Below are positions 34,981 through 44,449 of a stretch of 64,000 nucleotides of DNA, in pieces. The stretch comes from Aurantiacibacter rhizosphaerae (GTDB lineage: Bacteria > Pseudomonadota > Alphaproteobacteria > Sphingomonadales > Sphingomonadaceae): NCBI RefSeq assembly GCF_009807005.1, contig NZ_WUBR01000001.1, positions 744,001 to 808,000 on the forward strand, in the 5' to 3' direction. Each line of letters opens with the position of its first letter. Position 1 is the first letter of the stretch. A program made the position numbers and the translations under genes. The notes beneath the pieces are model-generated. The model ran no database searches. It saw only the letters and a list, made by a program, of their open reading frames with translations, and was not told where the DNA came from.

Positions 34981-35345
34981 AGGTCTTATCTCTCGTTGCT
35001 CAGATCAGAGGGAGGTCGATAGCCGCAGCCGATGCCGTTGCCAATTGCTTCGATTATATTCGTTTTCGGCTCGATCCCGTTGCACGAACTAGCGCGTAAT
35101 TCCCCGATCCTGCTAGCGCTCGAGCAGTCGCTCTGCCATGACGGACACTAGCTTGCCTATACCAATGAACTGTGGGGCAAGGGCTAACGCAATTTCTTCG
35201 CTTGTGAATAATGAACGCTGCAATAGCGAAGAAAAGCCGACAGGCGTTGCTTCCGAAGCCCTTTTCCTCATACTGGGGCTCCACTTCTGCTTTCTGGATC
35301 AGAAGAGGGAATGGCAAAGCGCTGGCGCTTGCCTACGTCTTATCG
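34981..35345. other. Gene-poor stretch upstream of manA
   Basis: About 365 bases between manA and the VanZ-like gene, both on the minus strand. It should hold the manA promoter. I recognise no gene, hairpin or repeat here. Confidence 0.5.
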
Positions 35346-35666
35346 CTACCGCCACCGACGAGCCAAGAGGAAGAGGACGCAAGGCCAGAATACCGTGTTC
35401 GCAATATCCCGGTATGGCTCGATGCGGTTTGTAGCCGGACCGTTTAGGAAATCGATCAGTTCGTTGAGGACAGCGAATGCGACGACGAGGGCCAAAGGGA
35501 TCGGCGAGCGGAACTCTCTGCGCAGCACCAGCGAGGCCACCACGAAGATCAGCAGGCCTGCATGGACGTGCAGCAGCTCTTGGCTTGCGCCTGTCCAGGC
35601 CTCGATCCAACGCTTCGTCTCGCTGTAGAAGCCGGCAGCGCTTTCAAGGTATCCGGTCACGGTCAT
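35346..35666 (-). CDS. VanZ-like small membrane protein
   Basis: The 106-residue protein has three hydrophobic stretches: VHAGLLIFVVASLVL, IPLALVVAFAVLNELIDFL and DIANTVFWPCVLFLLA. The E-L-x-D and D-x-x-N-T positions recall VanZ-like proteins. Its promoter side (35634-35771) is repeated, diverged, at 37149-37282 upstream of galE. The function is unknown. Confidence 0.6.
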   Translation of the reverse strand: MTVTGYLESAAGFYSETKRWIEAWTGASQELLHVHAGLLIFVVASLVLRREFRSPIPLALVVAFAVLNELIDFLNGPATNRIEPYRDIANTVFWPCVLFLLARRWR

Positions 35667-35771
35667 GGTTATTGCGACACCTCTAGCAATGCTTTCGCGA
35701 CGCTATGGCGGGTCATTGCATCCGGCGCCACCCGCAATCGGGCGGCGGGCTTTCTGACTGCCTAAGAGAAT
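35634..35771. repeat. Diverged direct repeat, copy 1 (start of VanZ-like gene plus leader)
   Basis: The first codons of the VanZ-like gene and ~100 bases of upstream DNA recur at 37149-37282. Shared blocks include CATGGTTATTGCGA, GGCGCCAC and TTTCTGACTGCC, in the same order and with similar spacing. Confidence 0.75.
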
Positions 35772-36061
35772 GCGGAATTTACCAGAGTGCTTCGGTCATT
35801 TATCGCGATCGAGGATAACGGATTGTCCCACGATCACGACGCGCTGCCTCTGCGCCACGCCGCTACTGTGCATGCGGTTGAATTTCGGGCTACGCCGATA
35901 CCGGGTGTCTTGGGGGGGACCCTTGCGCGACAACGTGGCATGACGCGCACTAGCATAGACCAGATTCGCAGCACCCATCTGACGAGGTGTACGACTAACT
36001 CGAAGGAAACCCCTGCTTATTTAACCTTACACTCGACGGTGATAATCGAACTGATTGCCAA
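35667..36061. other. Gene-poor stretch between the VanZ-like gene and galE
   Basis: Apart from the repeat copy that ends near 35771, the remaining ~290 bases show no recognisable gene or hairpin. It lies downstream of galE. Confidence 0.5.
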
Positions 36062-37069
36062 TTAAACACCAGCGCGAATATCGGCCAGCCTGCTCTCCCA
36101 CGCCAGCGCGTGGGCCACAATCGCGTCAAGATCGGCATGCTGCGGTTGCCATGGCAAGGTCGCCATGATGCGTGAAGAGCCCGCGACCAGCGAATCGGGA
36201 TCGCCCGCACGGCGCGGCCCCAGCACGCGGGTGATCTTGCGGCCCGTCAATCGGTCTACCGCATCCAGCACTTCCAAAACGGACAAGCCCCGGCCATAGC
36301 CGCAGTTCATCGTCATGCTGCGCTCGGGCTGCTGCATCAGTGCCTCAAGCGCCAGCAAGTGTGCTGCCGCCAAGTCGCTGACGTGGATATAGTCGCGCAC
36401 ACCGGTGCCATCCGGCGTGTCGTAGTCTGTGCCGAACACGCCCACGCTTTCGCGCTTCCCGAGCGCCGCCTCGACCGCGACCTTGATCAGGTGTGTCGCG
36501 CCGGTGGTGGACTGGCCGGTGCGCCCCTGCGGATCGGCACCCGCGACATTGAAATAGCGCAGCGCGCAATAGTTCAGGTCATGCGCCGCCGATGTGTCGG
36601 CCAGCATCTGCTCGGTCATGAGCTTTGACCAGCCATAGGGATTGATTGGCTGTCGTGGGTCCTCCTCATTAACCGGCGACACCGCCGGCGTGCCATAGGT
36701 CGCAGCCGTCGAGGAAAAGATGAAGTGCGGCACACCTGCCTCAACTGCCGCTTCGATCAGCACACGACTCTTGGCGGTGTTGTTATGGTAGTAACTGAGC
36801 GGGTTCTCGACGCTTTCAGGCACAATGATCGAGCCTGCAAAATGCATGATCGCGCGCGTTCCCTGCTCGGCGAACACGCGTTTTAAGAGATCTGCGTCGG
36901 CAATATCACCTTTGTAGAAGGGGACTTGCTCTGGGATCGCAAAAGAAAAGCCAGTCGATAAATTATCAATGACGGCGGCTGGCCATCCCGCGTCTTGCAA
37001 AGCAATGACCGCATGGCTGCCGATATAGCCCGCCCCGCCTGTCACGAGCACGGGAAGCTTCGAATTCAT
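36062..37069 (-). CDS. galE: UDP-glucose 4-epimerase
   Basis: The 335-residue enzyme interconverts UDP-glucose and UDP-galactose. It has the NAD-binding VTGGAGYIGSHAVIAL, the catalytic SSTAATYG with P-YGWSK (the YxxxK pair), YFNVAGADPQGRTGQ and YIHVSDLAAAH. ATG at 37069 follows AGGGGG at about 8 bases; an in-frame upstream start would lengthen it with an unlikely tail. The degenerate copy at 32457-33010 derives from this or a shared ancestor. Confidence 0.93.
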   Translation of the reverse strand: MNSKLPVLVTGGAGYIGSHAVIALQDAGWPAAVIDNLSTGFSFAIPEQVPFYKGDIADADLLKRVFAEQGTRAIMHFAGSIIVPESVENPLSYYHNNTAKSRVLIEAAVEAGVPHFIFSSTAATYGTPAVSPVNEEDPRQPINPYGWSKLMTEQMLADTSAAHDLNYCALRYFNVAGADPQGRTGQSTTGATHLIKVAVEAALGKRESVGVFGTDYDTPDGTGVRDYIHVSDLAAAHLLALEALMQQPERSMTMNCGYGRGLSVLEVLDAVDRLTGRKITRVLGPRRAGDPDSLVAGSSRIMATLPWQPQHADLDAIVAHALAWESRLADIRAGV

Positions 37070-37635
37070 GGGAGTGCCCCCTTCTTCTTTTTGCGTTTGC
37101 CTAGTGGTGAATCGCCGCCGGCAACCCGGGTTAGGCCTCAACGTAATAGGCAGCCGCGCTTTCAACTTATCCTGTCATGGTTATTGCGATACCCTTGGCT
37201 AGGCATTCGCCAGGCTATGGAAGGTCTTTGTATCTGGCGCCACTGCCAATTTAGCGGCGGTTTTCTGACTGCCAAGCTAATGATCGTCGCTGCTGCGCGA
37301 GTTTGCCCTAGTCAATCTCCCGGAGCGTCTCGCGCGCCTGCCGCATCAGGTCCGTCAGCGCCTTGGAGGCCTCGCGCGAGAAGAGGGCTTGGGGCTCGAG
37401 GTGCGCAAGCGGACCCTCCTCACTCCCGCTTCCTAACAACCGTATTTGGACGCGCTGCTGCGTGGATTAAGAAAGGTAACTACGGCGACCACACAGTTGC
37501 TAACAGACGTCACTGGCTGGAATCTAATGCAGCGTAGGTGTCGGAGGACCAGATCAGATCGTAGCCTTGCATGGTAAAATCGATGGATATTGGTGAATCG
37601 AGGCGCCGTCTCTCGCCTTCTCGTAACGGTCGTCC
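37070..37635. other. Gene-poor stretch between galE and the rhamnose operon
   Basis: About 565 bases. The first part holds the galE promoter side and the repeat copy at 37149-37282. The rest, up to the stop of rfbB, shows nothing I recognise except scattered hydrophobic-free open frames in several readings. Confidence 0.5.
37149..37282. repeat. Diverged direct repeat, copy 2 (upstream of galE)
   Basis: This is a partner of 35634-35771. It contains the upstream DNA and first ~12 codons of a VanZ-like gene but no continuing gene, so it is probably the remnant of a duplicated VanZ-like gene cut by a rearrangement that left galE next to it. Confidence 0.75.
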
Positions 37636-38688
37636 TCAACCAGCAAGTTTGCGCCACCATTCCTCGTTATCGATATACCAGCGAAGCGTCTGTGCCATTC
37701 CATCCTCGAAAGTCCACGAGGGGACGTAGCCGAGTTCGTCCCGCGCCTTGGTCTCGTCGATGGCATAGCGCCGGTCATGGCCCTGGCGATCTTTGACGAA
37801 CGTCTTGAGCGCATGGGTTGAACGACCCTTCGCAGCCGGGGCATCGGGGTAACGCTCGGCAAGACCGTCGATCTCCGCGAAAGCCCGATCAACTTCAGTG
37901 CAGATACGATCGATCACCGCCATGTTGGGCAATTCCTCGCCGCCGCCGATGTTATAGGTTTCGCCCGGTGTGCCCTTGTCCAGACATGCCTCGATACCGC
38001 GGCAATGATCTTCCACATGCAGCCAGTCGCGCACGTTCATGCCATCGCCATAAATCGGCAGGTTGCGTCCATGCAGTGCGTTCAGCAGAAATAGCGGGAT
38101 GAGCTTTTCGGGGTACTGGTAAGGCCCATAATTGTTCGAACAATTGCTGGTCGTGACTTCAAGCCCGTAGGTGTGGTGATAGGCGCGCACGAGATGGTCT
38201 GACGATGCCTTTGATGCCGAATAGGGCGAGTTCGGCTGGTACGGCGTGGTTTCGCTGAAGGCCGGGTCTTCCGGGCCGAGCGAGCCATAGACCTCGTCCG
38301 TCGAGATATGGTGGAAGCGGTGCGACCTGCCGCTGCCTTCGTCCAGCCACACCTTGCGCGCTGCCCTTAGCAGGCTGTTGGTGCCAAGGATATTGGTATC
38401 GATAAAGGCGTCCGGTCCGCTGATCGAGCGATCGACGTGGCTTTCTGCGGCGAAGTGCACGATCGTGTCGATCTCACGTTCGCTAAGCAGTTTTTCCACC
38501 AGCGCGGTATCGCGGATATCGCCCACGACCAGCTCCGCCTGCTGCGCACCGGCGATGGTGGATTCATTGCCGGCATAGGTCAGGCAATCGAGTACGATCA
38601 GGGCGTCTTCGGGGTGCCGTTGCGCCCAGTAGTGGACGAAATTGCCGCCGATGAACCCGGCGCCCCCGGTGACGAGCAGATTAGCCAA
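37636..38688 (-). CDS. rfbB: dTDP-glucose 4,6-dehydratase
   Basis: The 350-residue enzyme is the second step of dTDP-L-rhamnose synthesis. It has TGGAGFIGGNFV, FAAESHVDRSI, STDEVYGSLG, SPYSASKASSDHLVRAY (the YxxxK pair) and NNYGPYQYPEKLIP. It overlaps rfbD by 8 bases and is the last gene of an operon in the order rfbA, rfbC, rfbD, rfbB. Confidence 0.95.
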   Translation of the reverse strand: MANLLVTGGAGFIGGNFVHYWAQRHPEDALIVLDCLTYAGNESTIAGAQQAELVVGDIRDTALVEKLLSEREIDTIVHFAAESHVDRSISGPDAFIDTNILGTNSLLRAARKVWLDEGSGRSHRFHHISTDEVYGSLGPEDPAFSETTPYQPNSPYSASKASSDHLVRAYHHTYGLEVTTSNCSNNYGPYQYPEKLIPLFLLNALHGRNLPIYGDGMNVRDWLHVEDHCRGIEACLDKGTPGETYNIGGGEELPNMAVIDRICTEVDRAFAEIDGLAERYPDAPAAKGRSTHALKTFVKDRQGHDRRYAIDETKARDELGYVPSWTFEDGMAQTLRWYIDNEEWWRKLAG

Positions 38689-39529
38689 GGGAAGCTTCCT
38701 CTTTCAGCATTTTGCGCAGGTTCGTGCGCCAGTGAGTGTAACCATCGTCCAGCAGATCGCGGGTCTTGCTGCAATCCAGCAGCGAGAAGGCGGGGCGGCT
38801 GGCGGGCGTGGGATAGGCGGATGTCGGCACGGGCGTGATGGGGATCGCGTCCTGCAGCAGACCCAAGGCCAGTGCCTCCTCCTGTATCGCGACGGCAAAG
38901 TCATACCAGCTGGCAACGCCTGCATCGCTGTGGTGGAAGGTGCCGCTGGCGTCCTTTGCAACAAGGCCCCAGATGGTTTCGGCCAGGACCGGCGCCCAGG
39001 TGGGCGATCCGATCTGATCGGTCACCACGTTGAGCGCAGGCTTTTCTGCCATCAGCCGCAGCATGGTGCGCACGAAATTGGCGCCGCCTGCGGTATAGAC
39101 CCACGCGGTGCGCACCAGGATATCGCCGCTGCGCAGGTGATCCTCGCCTTCGGCCTTGGTGCGCCCGTATACCGAAACGGGATTGCGCACATCCTTCGGC
39201 ACATAGGCGCGCGGCGATGTGCCATCGAACACGAAATCGGTCGAGACATGCACCATCTTGCCAGTATGGGCGCCAGCCAGTGCGGCCACCGCACCGCTGT
39301 TGATGGCGCGCGCGGTTTCTTCGTCGTCCTCGGCCTTGTCCACGGCGGTGTAGGCGGCGGCATTAATGACGAGGTCGGGCGCCTCGGCCTGCACCAGTGA
39401 CCGGATGGCGTCAGCGTCGGTAAGGTCGCATTCGTCGATATCGACAGGCACCAGCGTAGTGCCGGAAGGCGCAGAGGCGATCAATCCGCGGCCAAGCTGC
39501 CCCTTCGCGCCGGTAATCAGCACTTTCAT
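38681..39529 (-). CDS. rfbD: dTDP-4-dehydrorhamnose reductase
   Basis: The 282-residue SDR makes the last step of dTDP-L-rhamnose synthesis. It starts [17 protein letters not shown] and has VINAAAYTAVDKAE, STDFVFDG, VYGRTKAEGE and VRTAWVY. ATG at 39529 overlaps the rfbC stop by 4 bases (ATGA), so the upstream in-frame start is not needed. Confidence 0.94.
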   Translation of the reverse strand: MKVLITGAKGQLGRGLIASAPSGTTLVPVDIDECDLTDADAIRSLVQAEAPDLVINAAAYTAVDKAEDDEETARAINSGAVAALAGAHTGKMVHVSTDFVFDGTSPRAYVPKDVRNPVSVYGRTKAEGEDHLRSGDILVRTAWVYTAGGANFVRTMLRLMAEKPALNVVTDQIGSPTWAPVLAETIWGLVAKDASGTFHHSDAGVASWYDFAVAIQEEALALGLLQDAIPITPVPTSAYPTPASRPAFSLLDCSKTRDLLDDGYTHWRTNLRKMLKEEASLG

Positions 39530-40071
39530 GGGAATGCTTCCAGAACGGCCAGCGCGGTGCCTTCGCGGTCTTTTGCGGATAGCTGCACGTCCAGGCCTTC
39601 GAGGGGCCATTCGATGCCGACATCGGGATCGTCCCACGCCAGGCTATGCTCGTTCTGCGGCGCGTAGGGGGCATCGCATTTGTAGAGAAAGTCCGTGTCG
39701 TCCTCCAGCGTCAGGAAACCATGTGCGAAACCTTGCGGCACCCAGAACATGCGCTTGTTGGCAGCCGACAATTCCACGCCCACCCATTTCCCGAAATCTG
39801 GCGAGCTGCGGCGCAAATCCACCGCAACATCGAAAACAGAGCCGTTCACAACGCGCACAAGCTTGCCCTGCGGGCCGAGGTTCTGGAAATGCATCCCGCG
39901 CAGCACGCCCTTTTGCGAGCGCGAGTGGTTATCCTGCACGAAATCGATATCCAGCCCGGCCTCGGCGAATTTTGCCGCATTCCAGCTTTCCATGAAGAAC
40001 CCGCGTTCATCGCCGAACACCTGCGGTTCGATGATCACAGGCCCATCGATTGCCGTCTTCACGATTTTCAC
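39526..40071 (-). CDS. rfbC: dTDP-4-dehydrorhamnose 3,5-epimerase
   Basis: The 181-residue cupin enzyme has the motifs [29 protein letters not shown] (with catalytic His), [18 protein letters not shown] and [15 protein letters not shown]. It overlaps rfbA and rfbD by 4 bases each. Confidence 0.95.
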   Translation of the reverse strand: MKIVKTAIDGPVIIEPQVFGDERGFFMESWNAAKFAEAGLDIDFVQDNHSRSQKGVLRGMHFQNLGPQGKLVRVVNGSVFDVAVDLRRSSPDFGKWVGVELSAANKRMFWVPQGFAHGFLTLEDDTDFLYKCDAPYAPQNEHSLAWDDPDVGIEWPLEGLDVQLSAKDREGTALAVLEAFP

Positions 40072-40958
40072 AGCCGATTGCCTTCTGCCAGCAGCGCCAT
40101 CAGATATTCGCCATAGCCCGATTTTCTCAGCGGCGCGGCAATCTCTTCCAGCCGTGCATGATCGATAAAGCCCTGGCGCCAGGCGATTTCCTCCGGGCAG
40201 CAGATCTTTAATCCCTGCCGTTCCTCGGTAATGCGCACATAGCTGGCGGCATCCAGCAGGGAGCCATGCGTGCCGGTATCCAGCCAGGCAAACCCGCGGC
40301 CCATGATTTCTACCGAAAGCTGCCCGTCATCCAGATACAGCCGGTTGAGATCGGTGATCTCCAGCTCGCCACGCGCAGATGGTTTCAGGTCACGAGCGCG
40401 GTCTACCACGGTGTTGTCATAAAAATAGAGACCCGTCACCGCGTAGTTGGACTTGGGCTGGGCAGGCTTTTCTTCCAGCGAACGAGCCTTCCCGTCGGCA
40501 TCGAAGTCCACCACGCCATAGCTTTCGGGATTGTTGACGCGATAGGCAAACACACTCGCCCCGCTTTCCTGCGCGGTGGCGCTCGAAAGCAGGTCGGGCA
40601 GGCCGTGGCCGTAGAAAATGTTGTCACCCAAAACGAGCGCGCTAGGGGAATTGCCGACGAAATCCGCGCCGATATGAAAAGCTTGCGCCAGTCCATCGGG
40701 ACTGGGCTGCGAGGCGTAGCTGAGCGAGACGCCGAAATCCGATCCATCGCCCAGCACGCGCTGGAACTGCTCCTGGTCTTCCGGCGTCGTGATGATCAGG
40801 ATGTCGCGAATGCCTGCCATCATCAACGTCGACAAGGGATAGTAGATCATCGGCTTGTCGAACACCGGCATGAGCTGCTTTGAAACGCCGCGCGTGAGCG
40901 GATAAAGGCGTGTCCCGGATCCACCGGCGAGTATGATGCCTTTACGCGCAAAGTTCAT
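40068..40958 (-). CDS. rfbA: Glucose-1-phosphate thymidylyltransferase
   Basis: The 296-residue enzyme makes dTDP-glucose. It has [69 protein letters not shown] and ITDLNRLYL. It is first in the dTDP-rhamnose operon. Just upstream of its start lies a three-copy 13-bp repeat (40989-41027). Confidence 0.95.
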   Translation of the reverse strand: MNFARKGIILAGGSGTRLYPLTRGVSKQLMPVFDKPMIYYPLSTLMMAGIRDILIITTPEDQEQFQRVLGDGSDFGVSLSYASQPSPDGLAQAFHIGADFVGNSPSALVLGDNIFYGHGLPDLLSSATAQESGASVFAYRVNNPESYGVVDFDADGKARSLEEKPAQPKSNYAVTGLYFYDNTVVDRARDLKPSARGELEITDLNRLYLDDGQLSVEIMGRGFAWLDTGTHGSLLDAASYVRITEERQGLKICCPEEIAWRQGFIDHARLEEIAAPLRKSGYGEYLMALLAEGNRL

Positions 40959-40988
40959 TCAAGAATTCCTTGTTACAGCGCTGGCTTC

Positions 40989-41027
40989 AGGCCTGGGTTC
41001 CGGGCCTGAGTTCCGGGCCTTGGTTCC
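40989..41027. repeat. 13-bp tandem repeat, three imperfect copies
   Basis: The unit GGGCCTGRGTTCC (first copy AGGCCTGGGTTCC) recurs at 40989-41001, 41002-41014 and 41015-41027, about 31 bases upstream of the rfbA start, in its leader or promoter region. Confidence 0.85.
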
Positions 41028-41668
41028 GGTTCTGGCAAGCGATCAGGGTGAAGCCGCAATCGCAAGTGCCATTCCACGGGTCAACATTGATCGTGCTGTC
41101 GGCGTTGAGAAATAGTTTCCTGATAGAGAATTCGGTGATGGCAATTAGGCCAGATGTCGGCCGTGATGCTGCGGGGAGATTACTGGAAATGTTGTAGGCC
41201 GCGCCCATCATGTACGGTGCAGCGGATTGATTTTCGAAATACGATGTTCGCGGCTAAAGTCGTCCGAAACCGGGGGCCTTGCGCGATAACACCAGTTGGC
41301 GCTCGAGCATCGAGCGTCGTCGCGCGCAAGGTCAACGAGCGGTCGTTCGCTGTTCCGCTCGAGGTTCCACTACCGCCAGGGGGAGAGCCGACCACACCCG
41401 CGTTTAGCAATCGGGAAAAAGGGCTGTGGGAAAAGATCCCGCACGCTCACCTCTGCTTGGCTGTCATGGACAGGTCGTCGATATCCCGTCTTCTATTCAG
41501 CTGGACCAGAATTCTGCTTGCTGGCGCCGAGGCGACGGTATCGGGTGGCGTCGTTGGAGGCGCGAACAAAACAGGTATCGATAATGCCATGGACGAAGTT
41601 GTTGACTACGCGGCGGCAACCTTCACGGAGTGAGTTATTCGGTTTTGTTAGCTCGCTAAAAGGCCCTC

Positions 41669-41696
41669 GCTCGTCCGCCCTCCAGGGCGGGCGAGC
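41669..41696. terminator. 13-bp hairpin, terminator-like or element end
   Basis: GCTCGTCCGCCCT, loop CC, AGGGCGGGCGAGC, with one G-T pair. It lacks a long T run on either side. It sits about 85 bases before the first transposase and could be an old transcription terminator or part of an insertion-sequence end. Confidence 0.45.
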
Positions 41697-41779
41697 AAAG
41701 CAGGGGTTCCGCGCATAGCGGCGCCCTTTCTGATATCCGACGACTTGACCGGCACGGCGGGCAGGTGTTGGCTTGACTG

Positions 41780-42766
41780 ATGACGACGATGTTCGATCTT
41801 GGCTACCGGGCAGCCGACTACAAATCGCAGCGGTCCAGCTACAGGGGAACAAGCCTGCAATCCTTTCACGCGACATTCCCCGACGAAGAAGCATGCCTGG
41901 CTCACGTCTTTCGAACCCGCTTCGGTGTGGCCCCCTCATGTCCTAAATGCTCGAGGGCGGGGAGGTGGTACCGCATCAAAGGAACGAAGCGCTTTCAGCA
42001 TCCATGTGGGCAGAGCCTTTGGCCGCTCACAGGGACGATCTTCGAGCGGTCGAATATCCCTTTGCAGCTGTGGTTTTATGCCATGTTGCATTTTGCGAAT
42101 TCTACTCGCGGCGTGCCAACGAGTTTCCTTGGTCGCCATCTCGGGTTGAGCCACAAGGCTGCCTACCGCATGGCGGATCGAATTCGCATGCACATGGCAG
42201 CGCTCGATTACGCGTCGCGGGTAGGGCAGCTGGACATGCCGGTCGAGGTCCGGATCGAGTATCTCGTAGGCATGCACACCACGCGCTATCCGGTTCGCGG
42301 CGCCGCCAAGGCGGTGCTGATTGGTGATGCAAGGAGCGTTTAGGCCACGATAATCGGGCGGGCAAGGCGTCATGTTCTGACACGGATCATCGCTGATAAG
42401 GTCACATCCGCAGCAGTGCCTGTCACTACCTGTGCATATACTCATAGCGTTCTCAGCGAATTCGGAGCGCGCCAACCTGCAGCCTCGCTTGTCGATGAAT
42501 TCGTTGATCCATCGACCGGCACAAATCCCATCCGCAGTTTTTTAAATTATGCCAGGCGACCGATGCACGATGTCTATCGTCGCGTCGACTACAGCAATCT
42601 CTGGAAGTATCTCAAGGAAATGGAGTTTGGCTTTAACAGGCGGCTGCGATCCCATGAGACTTTTGCCGACCTTACCGGGGCTTTTCCCGATTTCTCGATC
42701 CCGCGCCGCGCAGAGATCGAGGCTTGGTCGTCACGCTCCAAAGCCCTCAACAGGTTGGCTCGTTGA
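41780..42766 (+). pseudogene. IS1595-type (ISXO2-like) transposase, dead
   Basis: The frame has an N-terminal zinc ribbon (CPKC near residue 53, later PC) and the usual WFYAMLHFAN and HLGLSHKAAYRMADRI. TAG at 42341-42343 interrupts it, and the frame then continues to 42766. The catalytic positions are also lost: the first Asp segment reads VRIEYLVG, the second TCAYTHS and the N-x-x-E segment NPIRSFLNY. It aligns along its length with the transposase right after it. Confidence 0.85.
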
Positions 42767-43674
42767 CTTCCGCAGGTACGAGCGTTGCGGAGTTCTTTGC
42801 GCGCTTCCCTGACGAGCAAGCATGCCTGACGCATGTATTCGAGACGAGGTTCGGTAACCACTCACCGTGCCTATACTGCGGCGTAGTCGGCGGGTGGACA
42901 CAGATCAAGGGAACGAAGAAGTACCTGCATCGCTGTCGGCGTCATGTTTCCGTCCTCGAAGGGACAGCATTTTATCGCTCAAATCTGTCGCTTATGGCAT
43001 GGTTTTACGCGCTATTGCTGTTTGCCAATTCGTCGACTGGTATGCGCTCTAGCTATTTGCGCCGTCATCTCGGGATTGGCGTCAAGAGTGCGCACCGAAT
43101 GGGCAACGTAATTCGGACCCACATGGCGGCATTCGAACCGCATCGAATGGTAGGCGGCCCTGACAAAATTGTTCATATCGATGAGGCGATCATGAGACAT
43201 GTCGTCGGCGGCGTCCGGCAAACGCCGCATATTGTCATGGGTATGGCGTGCGAACACGAAGTTCTGACTGGGATTCTGCCTGACAGGACATTGACCACTG
43301 TCACCGCAGCAATTGCCAAACATGTGCGACCGGGATCCGTCCTCGTAACCGATTGTCACCTCGCCTACAGCGGACTGAAGCGAGATGGTTGGGAGCACAT
43401 TCCTGTCAACCACTCGCGCGCATTTCATAACTTCGCCGGGATGACGAACAATCCGATCGAAGCCTATTGGAGCGTTCTAAAGCGCACCTTGCGATTGTAC
43501 GGGAAGGTCGCCCCCGATAATCTCTGGCGCTTTCTCGCTGAAATACAGTTTCGGTACAATCGCCGCAAATCGAAAAACTCGCTGTTCCTCGAACTCGTAA
43601 GCGCCTTTCCGCTGATCGCTCCGGAACAGGTCGAGTCCCAGGAGCGAAACTTTAATTGGTCAAACTTTCAGTGA
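42724..43674 (+). CDS. IS1595-type (ISXO2-like) transposase, apparently intact
   Basis: The roughly 316-residue protein has a zinc ribbon (CLYC...C), HLGIGVKSAHRMGNVIRTH, and the catalytic DDE-like positions: VHIDEAIMRHV, LVTDCHLAYSG and FAGMTNNPIEAYWSVLKRT. The N-terminal part overlaps the end of the preceding dead copy. The start is uncertain: 42724 is TTG and the next in-frame TTG is at 42763. No flanking inverted repeats were identified. Confidence 0.85.
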   Translation: MVVTLQSPQQVGSLTSAGTSVAEFFARFPDEQACLTHVFETRFGNHSPCLYCGVVGGWTQIKGTKKYLHRCRRHVSVLEGTAFYRSNLSLMAWFYALLLFANSSTGMRSSYLRRHLGIGVKSAHRMGNVIRTHMAAFEPHRMVGGPDKIVHIDEAIMRHVVGGVRQTPHIVMGMACEHEVLTGILPDRTLTTVTAAIAKHVRPGSVLVTDCHLAYSGLKRDGWEHIPVNHSRAFHNFAGMTNNPIEAYWSVLKRTLRLYGKVAPDNLWRFLAEIQFRYNRRKSKNSLFLELVSAFPLIAPEQVESQERNFNWSNFQ

Positions 43675-43762
43675 AGCGAACCTTCTCCAAGAGGGTAGAT
43701 CTTTGCTCAAATTGCTTGGGGCAGACAGCAGCAGACGAACAAAATCGCTCAACTGTGCAGGT

Positions 43763-44444
43763 TGACGTGACCCCCTGATTTTTCTCCAGTCTCGATTAGA
43801 GTCCGGCCCTGATAAAGGACGGGCCAGATGAAGAGAACGAGGTTAACCGAAGACCAGATCATTGGCGTACTGAAGGAGGCCGAGGCGGGAGCGAAGACCG
43901 CTGACCTGGCCCGGCGGCACGGCGTGTCGGAAGCGACGATCTACAACTGGAGTTCGAAGTATCCATCGATCCCTGGTCGCAGGGTGGTGCTTAATCAAGA
44001 CGAGCTGATCGCCCAGCGCGGCAAGCCCGGGATCATCGTCAGCGATAATGGTACCGAGCTAACCAGCGATGCCGTGCTGGCATGGTGCTGGGAGATCGGC
44101 GTGGAGTGGCATTACATCGTGCCGGGCAAGCCGATGCAAAACGGCTTTTGCGAGAGCTTCAACGACCGGATGCGCGACGAGCTGCTCAATGAGACGCTGT
44201 TCCTTAGCCTTACTCATGCCCGCGTCGAGATCGCAGCTTGGTTTGAAGATTACAACCGGGAAAGACCGCACTCGGCCCTTGGCTACGCAACCCCGGCGGC
44301 GTTCGCCGCCGAACTGAATAAGCAATGGCCCGCTTCGCTACGCCCTACGGGCTCCGCTGCGCAGCCCATTGCTTCAACCGCGCTCATGCGCAAAACAAAA
44401 GCTCGGCTCTAATCCCAGCTGGAGGAAAGCTGGGGGTCATGTCA
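43763..44444 (+). mobile_element. IS3-family element with an internal deletion
   Basis: The ends are imperfect inverted repeats of about 38 bases: TGACGTGACCCCCTGATTTT from 43763 and, read on the other strand, TGACATGACCCCCAGCTTTC from 44444, both running on through CTCCAG to ATTAGAG. The element is about 680 bp, roughly half the usual IS3-family length. No clean target duplication is visible. It interrupts the 5' side of an EAL-domain gene. Confidence 0.85.
43828..44412 (+). pseudogene. IS3-family transposase, orfA joined to the end of orfB
   Basis: The 194-residue frame begins [20 protein letters not shown] with the orfA helix-turn-helix ([13 protein letters not shown]), then jumps to the last part of the orfB integrase: [19 protein letters not shown] (second Asp) and [19 protein letters not shown] (Glu), then RPHSALGY. 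The middle, including the first catalytic Asp, has been deleted, so the element cannot move on its own. Confidence 0.85.
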
Positions 44445-44449
44445 ATGTG

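Larger units (their letters stand above)
40959..41779. other. Gene-poor stretch between rfbA and the transposases
   Basis: About 820 bases. Near the rfbA end is a short tandem repeat (40989-41027), and near the transposase end is a 13-bp stem with a 2-base loop (41669-41696). Long open frames on both strands between 41150 and 41720 match no family I know and lack good ribosome sites; I treat them as chance. Confidence 0.5.

Noticed and set aside
41154-41718. Overlapping plus-strand frames of 140-159 codons upstream of the transposases.
   Set aside because: No domain, no ribosome site, and several frames open at once in this high-GC stretch.
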